This document shows positions 45,256 to 54,153 of a stretch of DNA of 64,000 nt, one piece after another. The position numbers and the translations under genes are program-made. Positions within the stretch are counted from its first letter, which is position 1. Each line of letters begins with the position of its first letter. The stretch is from JAAUUJ01 sp964392245 (GTDB lineage: Bacteria > Cyanobacteriota > Cyanobacteriia > Thermostichales > Thermostichaceae): assembly GCA_964392245.1 (NCBI GenBank), contig CAYMOX010000015.1:10001-74000 (forward strand), given 5' to 3'. The notes beneath the pieces are model-generated. The model was not told where the DNA came from. It was given only the letters and a program-made list of their open reading frames with translations, and did not search any database.

Positions 45256-46038
45256 ATGTTTCAGTCCCTGGCTGGACGCACGGTAATCGTTACAGGAGGA
45301 AGTCGCGGCATTGGGCGTGGTCTGGTTAAGCGTTTTGCCGACGTAGGAGCGAATGTACTGGTGGTTTCTCGACATCTTGAGCAAGCGGAAACCTTAGCTG
45401 CAGCAGTGGGGACAAATGTATCAGCCTGCGCAGCTGATGTCGCAAATCCTGAGTCCTGTCGTGCTTTTGCATCTGTAGCACTTGAACGCTATGGACGTAT
45501 TGATATCTTGTGTGCTAACGCAGGAATCTTTCCATCGGCCAAACTGGAGGTCATGACCTGGGAAGATTTTGATCTTGTTATGAACACTAACCTCAAGGGG
45601 ATGTTCTTGAGTATCTCTGCAGTTTTGGCAGCGATGAAACAGCAGCAGTGGGGACGTATTATCGTAACTTCTTCGATCACCGGACCCATCACTGGTTATC
45701 CAGGGTGGACTCATTACGGAGCCTCTAAAGCTGGACAGCTGGGATTTATTCGTACTGCTGCCATCGAGCTGGCTCCCTGGAACATTACTATCAATGCTGT
45801 GATGCCAGGGAACATCCTTACAGAGGGACTGGACGGTTTAGGTGCTGACTATTTAGCTAAAATGGCAGCCTCGATTCCCATGAAACGTCTGGGTAGTGTG
45901 GACGATATTGCCAATGCGGCGCTCTTTTTTGCCTCTCAAGAAGCCGCTTATATTACAGGTCAAACTCTCGTCATTGATGGGGGGCAGGTTCTTCCAGAGT
46001 CTCTTATGGCGTTAGAAGAAATGGCCACTTCAGAGTGA
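45256..46038 (+). CDS. Short-chain dehydrogenase/reductase
   Basis: 260 residues, classical SDR length. TGGSRGIGRG (about 13-22) binds NAD(P). The NAG motif lies at about 88-90, the catalytic Ser is in VTSSITG (about 135-141) and the YxxxK pair in HYGASKAG (about 153-160). The C-terminal ITGQTLVIDGG closes the fold. FabG-like, but its placement divergent from a transporter-kinase-lyase operon suggests it oxidises or reduces the product of that pathway; the substrate is not known. AAGGAGG precedes the ATG at good spacing. Confidence 0.9.
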   Translation: MFQSLAGRTVIVTGGSRGIGRGLVKRFADVGANVLVVSRHLEQAETLAAAVGTNVSACAADVANPESCRAFASVALERYGRIDILCANAGIFPSAKLEVMTWEDFDLVMNTNLKGMFLSISAVLAAMKQQQWGRIIVTSSITGPITGYPGWTHYGASKAGQLGFIRTAAIELAPWNITINAVMPGNILTEGLDGLGADYLAKMAASIPMKRLGSVDDIANAALFFASQEAAYITGQTLVIDGGQVLPESLMALEEMATSE

Positions 46039-46287
46039 GATTTTCTCACAGATGCTTGTTTAAACTGTTTGCCAACGCTAACAGGGATTGATTTTAGACT
46101 ATTTCAGGCAATAGTTGAGTGCTCCCTCTATCTCGAGGATCCTGACTAAATCTTGCAGCAGAGGGTAGGGAACTAGCAAAGCAGTGATGCGACAAGTCGC
46201 TGCTCCGCGAACGCCACATCCTCAAGCACTAATCCCGAACCAGGAACGCCCGGATGAAACAGAGGGGCGACTTGAGGTGTTACTTGA
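46039..46287. other. Non-coding stretch downstream of the SDR gene
   Basis: About 250 bases with no supported gene. It contains one GGATCC, the point at which the genome-wide word reappears after the island. No clear terminator is visible after the SDR stop codon. Confidence 0.4.
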
Positions 46288-46500
46288 TCAGATCCGCGTT
46301 CTGAACCACCAGCAGCGTCCTCCCCAGGATCCTGCAAACGGATGGAGTTCAATATTCACCTCAGTTCCCCCATCCCGCATCTGTGAGCCTATAACAAAGA
46401 CGAAATTGCCCCCTGTATGGACAATCAAATTACCCGAAAAATCAAACAGATCAATGGCTCGAGGATTGTCATTGCCAACAGTGGAGACCCTGCTTGCCAC
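46288..46500 (-). pseudogene. Possible degraded haemagglutinin-repeat fragment
   Basis: A minus-strand frame with a sequence character like filamentous haemagglutinin-type beta-helix repeats (STVGNDNPRAIDLFDFSGN, then HTGGNFVFVIG). It begins without a ribosome site and goes out of frame near 46310, where the neighbouring frame takes up similar Gly-rich text. This looks like the remains of a large secreted protein gene; it may also be a chance frame. Nothing nearby supports a working gene. Confidence 0.25.
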
Positions 46501-46520
46501 TGGATTGATCTGTTGTTCCC

Positions 46521-46916
46521 TCAGTAGAGTTGAACTTCGATGGTGATCCCGCTTAATAGTTGACTGGGATGCAACTTAAGATACTGCTGAACCAATTGTT
46601 GACAGGCTTCCTGATAGCTGAAGGCAGCTTCCAGCTTTTCCCAGGTTGGAGTCTTGTTAAATCGGATCCCCAGGGCCTTAGCCGTCTTGCGACAGCCGTT
46701 ATAGGATCCGTAGCGCTCCAGGAGTTCCGCTTTATTTACCCGAGTCGGTGCAGGTAAAAGAGCAGCGGGGGCGTGTTCTAAAGCCAACTGGTGAGGCTGA
46801 TCCAGGGCATTCACCGCCACCTGCGCAACGGTATAGATCGAGGCTGCGTTTTCGAGTTCCCTGGCTTCGTTGTCCTTTAGGCGAGCCAGAAGTTCGGTGA
46901 TCCGTTGCTTACCCAT
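46521..46916 (-). CDS. Conserved hypothetical protein, helical
   Basis: 131 residues from the ATG at 46916 (MGKQRITELL); an in-frame start upstream at 46979 would run into the preceding gene's end. Mostly alpha-helical with an acidic/basic heptad-like start (TELLARLKDNEARELENAA) and a C-terminal half with YGSYNGCRKTAKALGIRF, which looks like a small helical DNA- or protein-binding module. No family was recognised. It follows the coiled-coil gene by four bases, so the two are co-translated. Confidence 0.65.
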   Translation of the reverse strand: MGKQRITELLARLKDNEARELENAASIYTVAQVAVNALDQPHQLALEHAPAALLPAPTRVNKAELLERYGSYNGCRKTAKALGIRFNKTPTWEKLEAAFSYQEACQQLVQQYLKLHPSQLLSGITIEVQLY

Positions 46917-46920
46917 ACGG

Positions 46921-47499
46921 CTATTTATCCAGAAGTGAGCGGTTAACTGAGGCAGGATCTGTAAACATCTGGGGATCATCCTTGGGATTATGAGCCTCTG
47001 AAGGAGAGGGAGGCAAGCTGGGTTGAATCTCAGAATGCTCTGTTCTCCACCACAGCACGATCGCCTTCACAGCTCGCAGGAAGTGAAAGAAGCGGCCCGG
47101 CACCATCATAAAGCTCCACTTCGACTGATCCGGATCTTCAACATCAGCAACATCCTGGAATGCCACCGACAGTTCATCCAGATGGGAAGACATGACTTTC
47201 ATCTCGGCCTCTAGTTCTGTGATCAGCCCCTGTTTTTCCCGTGAGATCCGCTGCTTTTCAGTGGTGAGCTGCGTGATCATCTGCTGCAGCCGTTCCACAT
47301 CCGCCTTGAGCAGTCCAGTCTTGGTCTTATGTTCCTGGTTGCGCCGGATCAGCTGTGCTCGACTACGGTTCGTGAAGATCAGACAGTCCCGCATTTCGGC
47401 ATAAAGGGCATTAGCGGCTTCCCGTTCAAGGGGTTGGATGGATTTGGGGAACTCAGTGGCTGAGCGGAATCGAGCTGTAACAGGCTGAGTGGATGCCAT
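46921..47499 (-). CDS. Conserved hypothetical coiled-coil protein
   Basis: 192 residues. N-terminal 20 residues are polar, then a long coiled coil runs from about 50 to 110 (RNQEHKTKTGLLKADVERLQQ and TTEKQRISREKQGL are clear heptads). Residues 125-150 include a WSFMMVPGRFFHFLRAVKAIV amphipathic or membrane-facing helix, and the C-terminus is Ser/Pro-rich. It resembles proteins widespread in cyanobacteria with no known role. ATG 47499 starts the operon with the helical gene at 46521. Confidence 0.65.
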   Translation of the reverse strand: MASTQPVTARFRSATEFPKSIQPLEREAANALYAEMRDCLIFTNRSRAQLIRRNQEHKTKTGLLKADVERLQQMITQLTTEKQRISREKQGLITELEAEMKVMSSHLDELSVAFQDVADVEDPDQSKWSFMMVPGRFFHFLRAVKAIVLWWRTEHSEIQPSLPPSPSEAHNPKDDPQMFTDPASVNRSLLDK

Positions 47500-47813
47500 G
47501 GTTCACACTCCTCGGGGAATGATTTTCAGATAAATGGGGTTATGGATCTCGTTGCTCCATCAGAACAACATTGCAGATGAAGATCAGAAGGAAGACCTGC
47601 TCGGAGCAGATCAGGTGTCAGCTTTGATCACTCACAGGGATGTTCCAAACCCTAACACATTTCTGTTCAATGCCAGTAAAATTTGTTGCATCAAGATTCA
47701 TGTCAGAAGGGAGAGGGGATTTTCCAAATTCGTCATAGAGCAGGATAACTGATGGAGTTGGGGTGAGGGTGGGATCCCAGCCTAGAATGAGAAAAGTGTT
47801 GGAGGTAAACGTT
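47500..47813. other. Non-coding stretch with divergent promoters
   Basis: 314 bases between the divergent coiled-coil gene and the YggT gene. It contains TTGGAGG (47799-47805), the site for the YggT GTG start. I see no RNA gene, hairpin array or repeat here. Confidence 0.45.
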
Positions 47814-48113
47814 GTGAATCCTTTTTCCCTTCAGCTCCTGACCTGGATCTTGCAGCCACTGCTGGCTATTTATATTGTCCTGTTTGTACTCCGCATTTTT
47901 CTCTCCTGGTATCCCCAACTGGAGACAGATCACTTTCCCTACAACCTGCTGGTGAGCATGACTGAGTTTGTTCTCAAGCCAACCCGCAAAGTGATCCCGC
48001 CGCTTGGGGGAGTGGATATGTCGCCGGTCGTATGGGTGGGAATTGTTTCTCTGGTGCGGGAATTGCTTCTGGGTCAGCAGGGGATCCTGACCATGGCCCT
48101 GCAGATGACCTGA
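47814..48113 (+). CDS. YggT family membrane protein
   Basis: 99 residues from the GTG at 47814 (MNPFSLQLL), with GGAGG eight bases upstream; the frame is open to 47763 without a site. Two hydrophobic segments surround a conserved WYPQLETDHFPY and EFVLKPTRKVIPP region, the signature of YggT/YlmG/CCB3 proteins. In chloroplasts YlmG-type proteins help nucleoid partition and CCB3 helps heme insertion into cytochrome b6; in cyanobacteria the role is not settled. It overlaps nothing and is followed by the U32 gene after 26 bases. Confidence 0.88.
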   Translation: MNPFSLQLLTWILQPLLAIYIVLFVLRIFLSWYPQLETDHFPYNLLVSMTEFVLKPTRKVIPPLGGVDMSPVVWVGIVSLVRELLLGQQGILTMALQMT

Positions 48114-48139
48114 CCCTTCGGTGTTTGCCCAGATCGATC

Positions 48140-50644
48140 ATGAACTCTGAAATTCCTAGCAGGACCTCTGGCTTTCGACTCCCCGCTCTCCTGGCTCCGG
48201 CTGGCAACTGGGAATGTGCTCGTGCTGCTGTAGAAAATGGCGCGGATGCCATCTACTTTGGACTGGAACAGTTTAATGCGCGGATGCGAGCCGACAATTT
48301 TACCGAGTCCGATCTGCCGGAATTAATGTTGTTCTTGCACAGTCGCGGCGTGAAGGGGTATGTCACGCTCAATACCCTGATCTTTCCCGATGAACTTGCT
48401 CAAGCCGAAAAGCTGATCCGCTCCATGATCACGGCGGGGGTGGATGCAGTGATCGTGCAGGATGTGGGGATCTGTCGTTTGATTCGCCATCTTTCCCCTG
48501 ATTTTCCTATTCATGCCTCAACACAAATGACTATCACCAGTGCATTGGGGGTAGAGTTTGCCCATGATCTGGGCTGTAATCTGGTGGTGTTGGCCCGAGA
48601 ATGCTCCCTCAAAGACATTCACAAGATCCAGAAGCAGTTATGCAAGCAGGGGATCGGTCTGCCGCTAGAGGTGTTTGTGCATGGAGCCCTGTGCGTGGCC
48701 TACTCGGGTCAATGTTTGACCAGCGAATCTCTGGGAGGGCGATCTGCCAATCGTGGAGAATGTGCTCAGGCTTGCCGCATGCCCTATGACCTGATCGTGG
48801 ATGGAAGGGAGTTTTCACTGGGAGATCGTCGCTATTTGCTCAGTCCTCAAGATCTGGCCGGTATCGAGGTGCTGCCGGATCTGGTTCAGGCGGGGGTGGC
48901 CTGCCTCAAGATTGAAGGACGCTTGAAAAGCCCAGAATATGTTGCCACGATTACCCGTGTTTACCGTCAGGCCCTGGATCGGGTGGCGGAGCAGGACGGC
49001 TATGGGGTATCTACCCAGGAGCGCTATGAGCTGGAAATGAGCTTCTCACGGGGCCTCTACAGTGGCTGGTTTCGTGGGATCAACAACCAGGAACTGGTGC
49101 ATGCTCGCTTCGGGAAAAAACGGGGGGTGTATCTGGGGGAGGTCATCCGTGTGCAAAAGGATCAGGTGGCACTGAGACTAGAAGCTCCTGTAAAACCTGG
49201 AGATGGGGTGGTTTTTGATTCTGGGCGTCCGGATCAAAAAGAAGAAGGAGGCCGCATTTATCATCTGGATCAAAAGGCTCAGGAAACCTTCCTCAGGTTT
49301 GGTAAAGGCGATGTAAACTTTTGCCGCATTCGCGTGGGGGATCGGGTCTGGAAAACCAGTGATCCAGAGTGGGAAAAGCAGGCCCGTCAGAGCTATGCAG
49401 GCGAACAACCCCAGTTTCACCGCCCCCTGGACATAGAGGTGCACGGCTCCGTGGATCAGCCCCTGACATTAATCATGCGAGATGAAGAGGGGCAGCAGGT
49501 GGAGGTGTTTTCAGATCTGCCTCTAACGGCGGCCCACACCCGACCCCTGGATCAGGAACGATTGCAGGATCAATTAGGTCGCTTGGGGCAAACTCCCTTC
49601 TTTTTGCGCAGGTTGCAGAATTATCTGCAGGGCGACGTCATGCTGCCAGTGAAGGAATTGAACCGTCTTCGCCGTCAGGCTGTTGAGCAACTGCTGCAAC
49701 AACGATCCCAATCTCGCCATTGGACGTTGAATTCCTCCGCCTCTGTCCAGGATCTGATCCCCGCTGTTCCGACTTCAGAGGCAACGCAGTCTCCCCAACT
49801 CCTGGTACTGGTGCGCTCAATGGATCAGCTGAAAGCGGCCCAACAGGCGGGGATCGCCACCCTCTACTGTGAATTTGAAGATCCGCGTGCGTACAAACAT
49901 GCGTTTGCTCTGGTCCGAGATCAGCCCACGACCCCAGATCAGACCCTCTGGGTGGCTCCCCCCCGGATCACCAAACCGGGAGAATACTGGATCCTGGAGC
50001 AGGTGCACTCAGCAGGAGCAGATGGCTACCTGGTGCGCAACTATGATCAGCTCGAAACCTGGCAAGGGGAACGATGCATGGGTGATTTTTCCCTCAACGT
50101 TGCTAACCCGATCACAGCCAGCTTCTTTAAGCAGCAGGGACTGGAACGACTCACCGCTTCCTATGATCTAAACATTCAGCAACTGGAATCGCTTCTGCAA
50201 TCCGCCCCTCCCCATTGGTTTGAGATCACCATTCACCAACATATGCCGATGTTCCACATGGAGCACTGTGTCTTCTGTGCTTTTCTCTCGGAGGGAACGG
50301 ATCACACCAACTGTGGTCGTCCCTGTGAAATCCACCAGGTGCAACTGCGGGATCGGGTCGGGATGACTCACCCTCTGCTGGCGGATGCCGGATGCCGCAA
50401 TACGGTTTTTAATGGCCTGGCCCAAACAGGCGCTGAGTATGTGGATCGGCTGATCCATCTGGGAGTTCGCTATTTCCGAATTGAGTTTATGCAGGAGTCT
50501 GCTGCTGAGGTGACGCGTACCCTTGAGTGCTATCAGCAATTGCTCAAGGGAGAAATCAGTGGATCCAGGCTGTGGCGGGAATTGCAACTGCTCAGTCAAC
50601 TGGGGGTTACCCGTGGACCCCTGGAGGAAGCCTCAGCGCGGTAG
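48140..50644 (+). CDS. U32 family peptidase, RlhA-like
   Basis: 834 residues from the ATG at 48140. N-terminal part (about 20-300) is the collagenase-like U32 fold with PALLAPAGNWECARAAVENGADAIYFG-like order, the HGALCVAYSGQC loop and NRGECAQACRMPY with conserved cysteines. A long DUF3656-type middle and a second U32-like C-terminal part, with another cysteine set (HCVFCAFLSEGTDHTNCGRPC, about 711-731), complete it. The length and domains match RlhA-type proteins that make 5-hydroxycytidine in 23S rRNA with iron-sulfur help. That role is inferred from family, not proven here. Confidence 0.88.
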   Translation: MNSEIPSRTSGFRLPALLAPAGNWECARAAVENGADAIYFGLEQFNARMRADNFTESDLPELMLFLHSRGVKGYVTLNTLIFPDELAQAEKLIRSMITAGVDAVIVQDVGICRLIRHLSPDFPIHASTQMTITSALGVEFAHDLGCNLVVLARECSLKDIHKIQKQLCKQGIGLPLEVFVHGALCVAYSGQCLTSESLGGRSANRGECAQACRMPYDLIVDGREFSLGDRRYLLSPQDLAGIEVLPDLVQAGVACLKIEGRLKSPEYVATITRVYRQALDRVAEQDGYGVSTQERYELEMSFSRGLYSGWFRGINNQELVHARFGKKRGVYLGEVIRVQKDQVALRLEAPVKPGDGVVFDSGRPDQKEEGGRIYHLDQKAQETFLRFGKGDVNFCRIRVGDRVWKTSDPEWEKQARQSYAGEQPQFHRPLDIEVHGSVDQPLTLIMRDEEGQQVEVFSDLPLTAAHTRPLDQERLQDQLGRLGQTPFFLRRLQNYLQGDVMLPVKELNRLRRQAVEQLLQQRSQSRHWTLNSSASVQDLIPAVPTSEATQSPQLLVLVRSMDQLKAAQQAGIATLYCEFEDPRAYKHAFALVRDQPTTPDQTLWVAPPRITKPGEYWILEQVHSAGADGYLVRNYDQLETWQGERCMGDFSLNVANPITASFFKQQGLERLTASYDLNIQQLESLLQSAPPHWFEITIHQHMPMFHMEHCVFCAFLSEGTDHTNCGRPCEIHQVQLRDRVGMTHPLLADAGCRNTVFNGLAQTGAEYVDRLIHLGVRYFRIEFMQESAAEVTRTLECYQQLLKGEISGSRLWRELQLLSQLGVTRGPLEEASAR

Positions 50645-50690
50645 CATCAAAACGTTGTGATGTTGATTTATCCTCTACCCCAGAGAAGCG

Positions 50691-51272
50691 ATGTCTAACC
50701 CGATTAAGATCCTGGCGTTTGCTGGCAGTGCCCGTGAGGCCTCTTTTAATAAAAAACTGGTTCAGATCGCACTTGAAGGAGCAAAGGCTGCTGGAGCAGT
50801 CACGACTTTTATTGATCTGAAGGACTATCCAATGCCTTTGTATAACGGAGATCTGGAGGCCGAAAAGGGTTTGCCCGATACGGTTAAGCAGTTCAAAGAT
50901 CTGTTGAAAGGGCATCAAGGTTTTTTACTCTCCTGTCCTGAGTACAACGGGTCTATCACACCCCTGCTCAAGAACGCGATTGACTGGGCCTCCCGTCCAG
51001 AAGCCGATGAGCCTTCGTTGGTCTGTTTCAAAGGCAAAGTCGCTGCTCTCTTAGCAACTTCTCCAGGAGGATTAGGTGGATTGCGGGGCCTGGTGCATGT
51101 GCGGGTGATCCTGGAGGGGATTGGTACGATCGTGATTCCCGATCAGAAAGCCATTCCCAACGCCCAGGAAGCGTTTACAGAGCTGGGGCAGCTGGTGGAT
51201 CAAAAGCAGATGGTAGCAGTGCGCAGCGTTGGTGAAAAACTGATGGAGATCACCTCTAAACTTCATGGTTGA
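50691..51272 (+). CDS. NADPH-dependent FMN reductase
   Basis: 193 residues, flavodoxin-like fold. The FMN phosphate loop reads AFAGSAREASFNKKL (about 9-23), and CPEYNGSITPLLKNAIDW (about 82-99) is the signature of the NAD(P)H-dependent FMN reductase/quinone reductase group (ArsH, ChrR, azoreductase-like). It probably reduces quinones or flavins with NAD(P)H. The ATG 50691 lies about 46 bases after the U32 gene, so they may be co-transcribed. Confidence 0.92.
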   Translation: MSNPIKILAFAGSAREASFNKKLVQIALEGAKAAGAVTTFIDLKDYPMPLYNGDLEAEKGLPDTVKQFKDLLKGHQGFLLSCPEYNGSITPLLKNAIDWASRPEADEPSLVCFKGKVAALLATSPGGLGGLRGLVHVRVILEGIGTIVIPDQKAIPNAQEAFTELGQLVDQKQMVAVRSVGEKLMEITSKLHG

Positions 51273-51499
51273 GCTTTTGCCATTGGCTGGCAGAACGGTT
51301 TGCACCGACCAGTCAACTTTGCCTCTGAAGTTACTCTGTTGCCAGTCGGCATAGCCTTGTAGGCTATCTCTGTTCCGATCCGTTGATGCTTTCAGCAGTC
51401 AGTTGTGCCACAGCTTCTCAATGGTGTTTTTGCTGCATTTACGATCCTGATCGCAACCCTGACCCCCTACTCTCGGGTTCTCCCTGTGGCAAAGGCTGA

Positions 51500-51832
51500 A
51501 ACAAACGAACTGGAGATCCCCAATGGGAACTGCTGCCCATCCCTGACGTGGCAGAGCTTTTAGTCGAGGCCAATAGCATTGCTGCCCAACCCGTGGTGTC
51601 GTCTCTGGGAAATGCAGATCCCACAGATGGCTGTAGCAATGAAGTGCAGCTGTGGACCGATCCAATCGGTGGCCAACGGGTAATGCTGGTCACCGTTGCG
51701 GGTGGAGGCCATGTGATGCCTGGTCGTCGTCAGTATTTACCCAAGGGCTGGATCGGTCCGGCCTGCCAGGATTTTGATCATGCTGAGGTGATGTGGGAGT
51801 TTTTTCAAGACTCCTATTCCAAAAGATATTGA
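51500..51832 (+). pseudogene. Fragment of a PHB-depolymerase/LpqC-like esterase
   Basis: An open frame from 51500 to 51832 reads GDPQWELLPIPDVAELL and then NEVQLWTDPIGGQRVMLVTVAGGGHVMPGRRQYLP. It resembles the C-terminal end of LpqC/polyhydroxybutyrate depolymerase-type esterases, where the GGGHxMPG His is the last catalytic residue. The N-terminal Ser and Asp regions are absent: the frame is closed by a TGA at 51497. I found no ribosome site that fits a real start. It is most likely the last part of a decayed gene. Confidence 0.55.
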
Positions 51833-51939
51833 TGATTTGTCGTGATAGCTTGCCTTGGTTACGAGTCTCGTCGCCTAATCATCTCTCAGGAAATATGATA
51901 GGGGTCATCGATAACGCTGACCATAAGGCCCTGATCTAG

Positions 51940-53031
51940 ATGAGTAAGACCACGAAAAGAGTAACATCAATCACCCGATGGATATCATGGGGGCTCCCCC
52001 TACCCCTACTGCTGCTCAATGGTTGGGTTCTGATCACAATATTTGGCTACTTTCAATCGATCATTACAAAAGTTGTGATCGCATTACTATTAGCCTTCAT
52101 CCTTGGTTATGCAGTGGAATTATTACAAAGATTAAACGTCCCAAGGGGGCGAGCTGTTATCAGTGTGGCAGGGATAGCTCTTTCATTATTAATTATTTTC
52201 GGAATTACATTGATCCCAGCCCTGATCGAGCAAATGAGTGAACTTGGCGCACGTCTGCCAACTTGGATCGCCTCTGGAGGCAGCCAGCTACAATCAATCC
52301 AAACCTGGGCAGAAACCCGCAACTTACCTATAGACATAAGCCGATTAAATAATCAACTGGAAAGTCGCATTGCAACTCAGCTCCAGACATTGAGTGGAGA
52401 AGTATTGAATGTTCTGGTAAGCGCGCTTACCAGTATTATTGATCTCATTCTTGCTGTTGTATTGACGTTCTATCTCCTTCTTAACGGCGATCGTCTCTGG
52501 GATGGAGTCTTTCGCTGGTTTCCAGCTCCTGTAGGCCCCACGGTTAGACAGGCATTTCGACAAAACTTTCAAAACTACTTTATCGGCCAGATCACTCTTG
52601 CGTTGATCATGGGAACAAGTATGACTGTCGCATTTCTGGTGATCAAAGTGCCTTTTGGCCTGTTATTTGGTCTGGGAATTGGACTGTTAGCGTTATTTCC
52701 CTTTGGCACTCCTTTAGGTATTTTATTGGTGGGATTGCTCACTGCCCTGAAAAGTTTTTGGCTGGGGTTGAGAGTGATTGTGGTTGCAACGGTGATTGAT
52801 CAACTGATCGAAAATGGTCTCGCTCCTCAGCTGATTGGAGGACTTACCGGACTCAATCCAGTTTGGATTATTATCTCTCTGTTGGTTGGAGTCAAAATTG
52901 GTGGCCTCATCGGATTGATTATTGCTGTCCCCCTAGCCAGCTCGATCAAGTCCATTGCTGATACATTGAACGCCCCTTCGTCCAAAGATTCCATGCCAGA
53001 AGAGTCTGTATCGGAGGCCGTGAGATCCTGA
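51940..53031 (+). CDS. AI-2E family membrane transporter
   Basis: 363 residues with about eight hydrophobic segments (for example about 18-35, 45-65, 160-180 and several after 220). The PurR/PerM-like AI-2E fold is recognised from the later GLLFGLGIGLLALFPFGTPLGILL stretch (about 243-266) and the final GLIGLIIAVPLASSIKS. Members export small signals or act as Na+/H+ antiporters; the substrate here is unknown. The gene body is somewhat more A/T-rich than the flanking genes. A 107-base gap separates it from the pseudogene upstream. Confidence 0.85.
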   Translation: MSKTTKRVTSITRWISWGLPLPLLLLNGWVLITIFGYFQSIITKVVIALLLAFILGYAVELLQRLNVPRGRAVISVAGIALSLLIIFGITLIPALIEQMSELGARLPTWIASGGSQLQSIQTWAETRNLPIDISRLNNQLESRIATQLQTLSGEVLNVLVSALTSIIDLILAVVLTFYLLLNGDRLWDGVFRWFPAPVGPTVRQAFRQNFQNYFIGQITLALIMGTSMTVAFLVIKVPFGLLFGLGIGLLALFPFGTPLGILLVGLLTALKSFWLGLRVIVVATVIDQLIENGLAPQLIGGLTGLNPVWIIISLLVGVKIGGLIGLIIAVPLASSIKSIADTLNAPSSKDSMPEESVSEAVRS

Positions 53032-53184
53032 TTTTCTTAGCGGATGCATTAACTGAGTATGAGGTGGAGAGGCTTGATTCAGACTGCCTTCATTGAGTCT
53101 TTTCTTCCCGAAGCGCCCCTTTGATGGGAATTGCACTTGTTTAGAGATATTCTAGGGTACACATATGGATGTGAGGAGGTATGG

Positions 53185-54102
53185 ATGAAGTTCCAGGTTT
53201 TTATGGGATCAGCTGTTGCAGCATTCGCCTTGGGATCCTGTTCTAGTCAGCCCCCAGGTGTAATCAGTCTCAATACTACTGAAGAATCGGCCACCAACCT
53301 GAGATCGATTTATTGTGATTACCCAATTGTGATCGATGAAGAGGCAGAACCGTTTCCTCCCCCTCCAGATCCAGATGCACGCCTGTCTCCTCCACCCCCT
53401 GAATGCGTTTTCCCGAAATTCATTCAAAGTGTTGATGTTCTGGTGGAAGCTGCAGATCATAATGATGGGGGAAGGTTCCAAGACAGTTACACAGTTCGGG
53501 TAAGAGGTGATGTGACCTGTCCATTACAGGTTGTTGATCCAGTGGTCAGCCAGGAGGGGCAGCTGATTAGCATTACTCTAGAGACTGAACCTCCGCCCGA
53601 ACCCGTATTCTGTCCAGCAATTTATCCTCCCGCAACCAATCCCTATGAAGTGCTTATTCCTTTGGGGGTATTGAACTCAGGGAACTATACTCTGCAGGTG
53701 AATAACGAAAGTGGTGAGTTTCGCGTCTCACCATTGCAAGATCAACCAGGTGATGTGATCAACGTGATTCCAGAGGTACAGAATCCTGTTCCGACAGGAC
53801 TGGCAGAGGTGACTGGCCTTGACCTGCTTAGAAACCCTTCTGATCCTGCCACTTACAGCCTGTTAGTCACGGCTGGTGTCCGGTGTGGCACGATATTTTT
53901 GGAGCCTCAGGTTCGGCAGAGAAGCAGACAAATCAATGTAATTCTTCCCATTGGTCAAGATCCCAACCTTCCCTTGATTCTCTGCCCAGCTCCTCCGGCA
54001 GATATCTTCCAAGCAACGACACAAATCCCATTGGGTGAACTGAGTTCTGGTCGTTATCGGGCGAGAGTCAATGGGACATCCCTGATCTTTTGGGTGCGAT
54101 AA
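53185..54102 (+). CDS. Lipoprotein with two similar beta domains
   Basis: 305 residues from the ATG at 53185, with GAGGAGG just upstream. It has an N-terminal lipoprotein signal with a lipobox (ALGSC, Cys at about 19), so it is probably anchored in a membrane. Pro-rich segments follow, and then two similar domains of about 85 residues (about 93-180 and 220-305). Each begins with a short strand pair (TVRVRGDVTC; SLLVTAGVRC) and ends with a GxYxxxVN strand (SGNYTLQVNN; SGRYRARVNG). Function unknown; the domains look like extracellular binding modules. Confidence 0.6.
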   Translation: MKFQVFMGSAVAAFALGSCSSQPPGVISLNTTEESATNLRSIYCDYPIVIDEEAEPFPPPPDPDARLSPPPPECVFPKFIQSVDVLVEAADHNDGGRFQDSYTVRVRGDVTCPLQVVDPVVSQEGQLISITLETEPPPEPVFCPAIYPPATNPYEVLIPLGVLNSGNYTLQVNNESGEFRVSPLQDQPGDVINVIPEVQNPVPTGLAEVTGLDLLRNPSDPATYSLLVTAGVRCGTIFLEPQVRQRSRQINVILPIGQDPNLPLILCPAPPADIFQATTQIPLGELSSGRYRARVNGTSLIFWVR

Positions 54103-54153
54103 CCAGTCTTACAACCCTCAATGGCCACTCCAGATCCTTGCTGGATTGAAGGG

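Noticed and set aside
46184..46546. Plus-strand frame of about 120 codons after the SDR gene
   Set aside because: Pro/Arg/Thr-rich text without domains; it overlaps the end of the next minus-strand gene and lacks a site.
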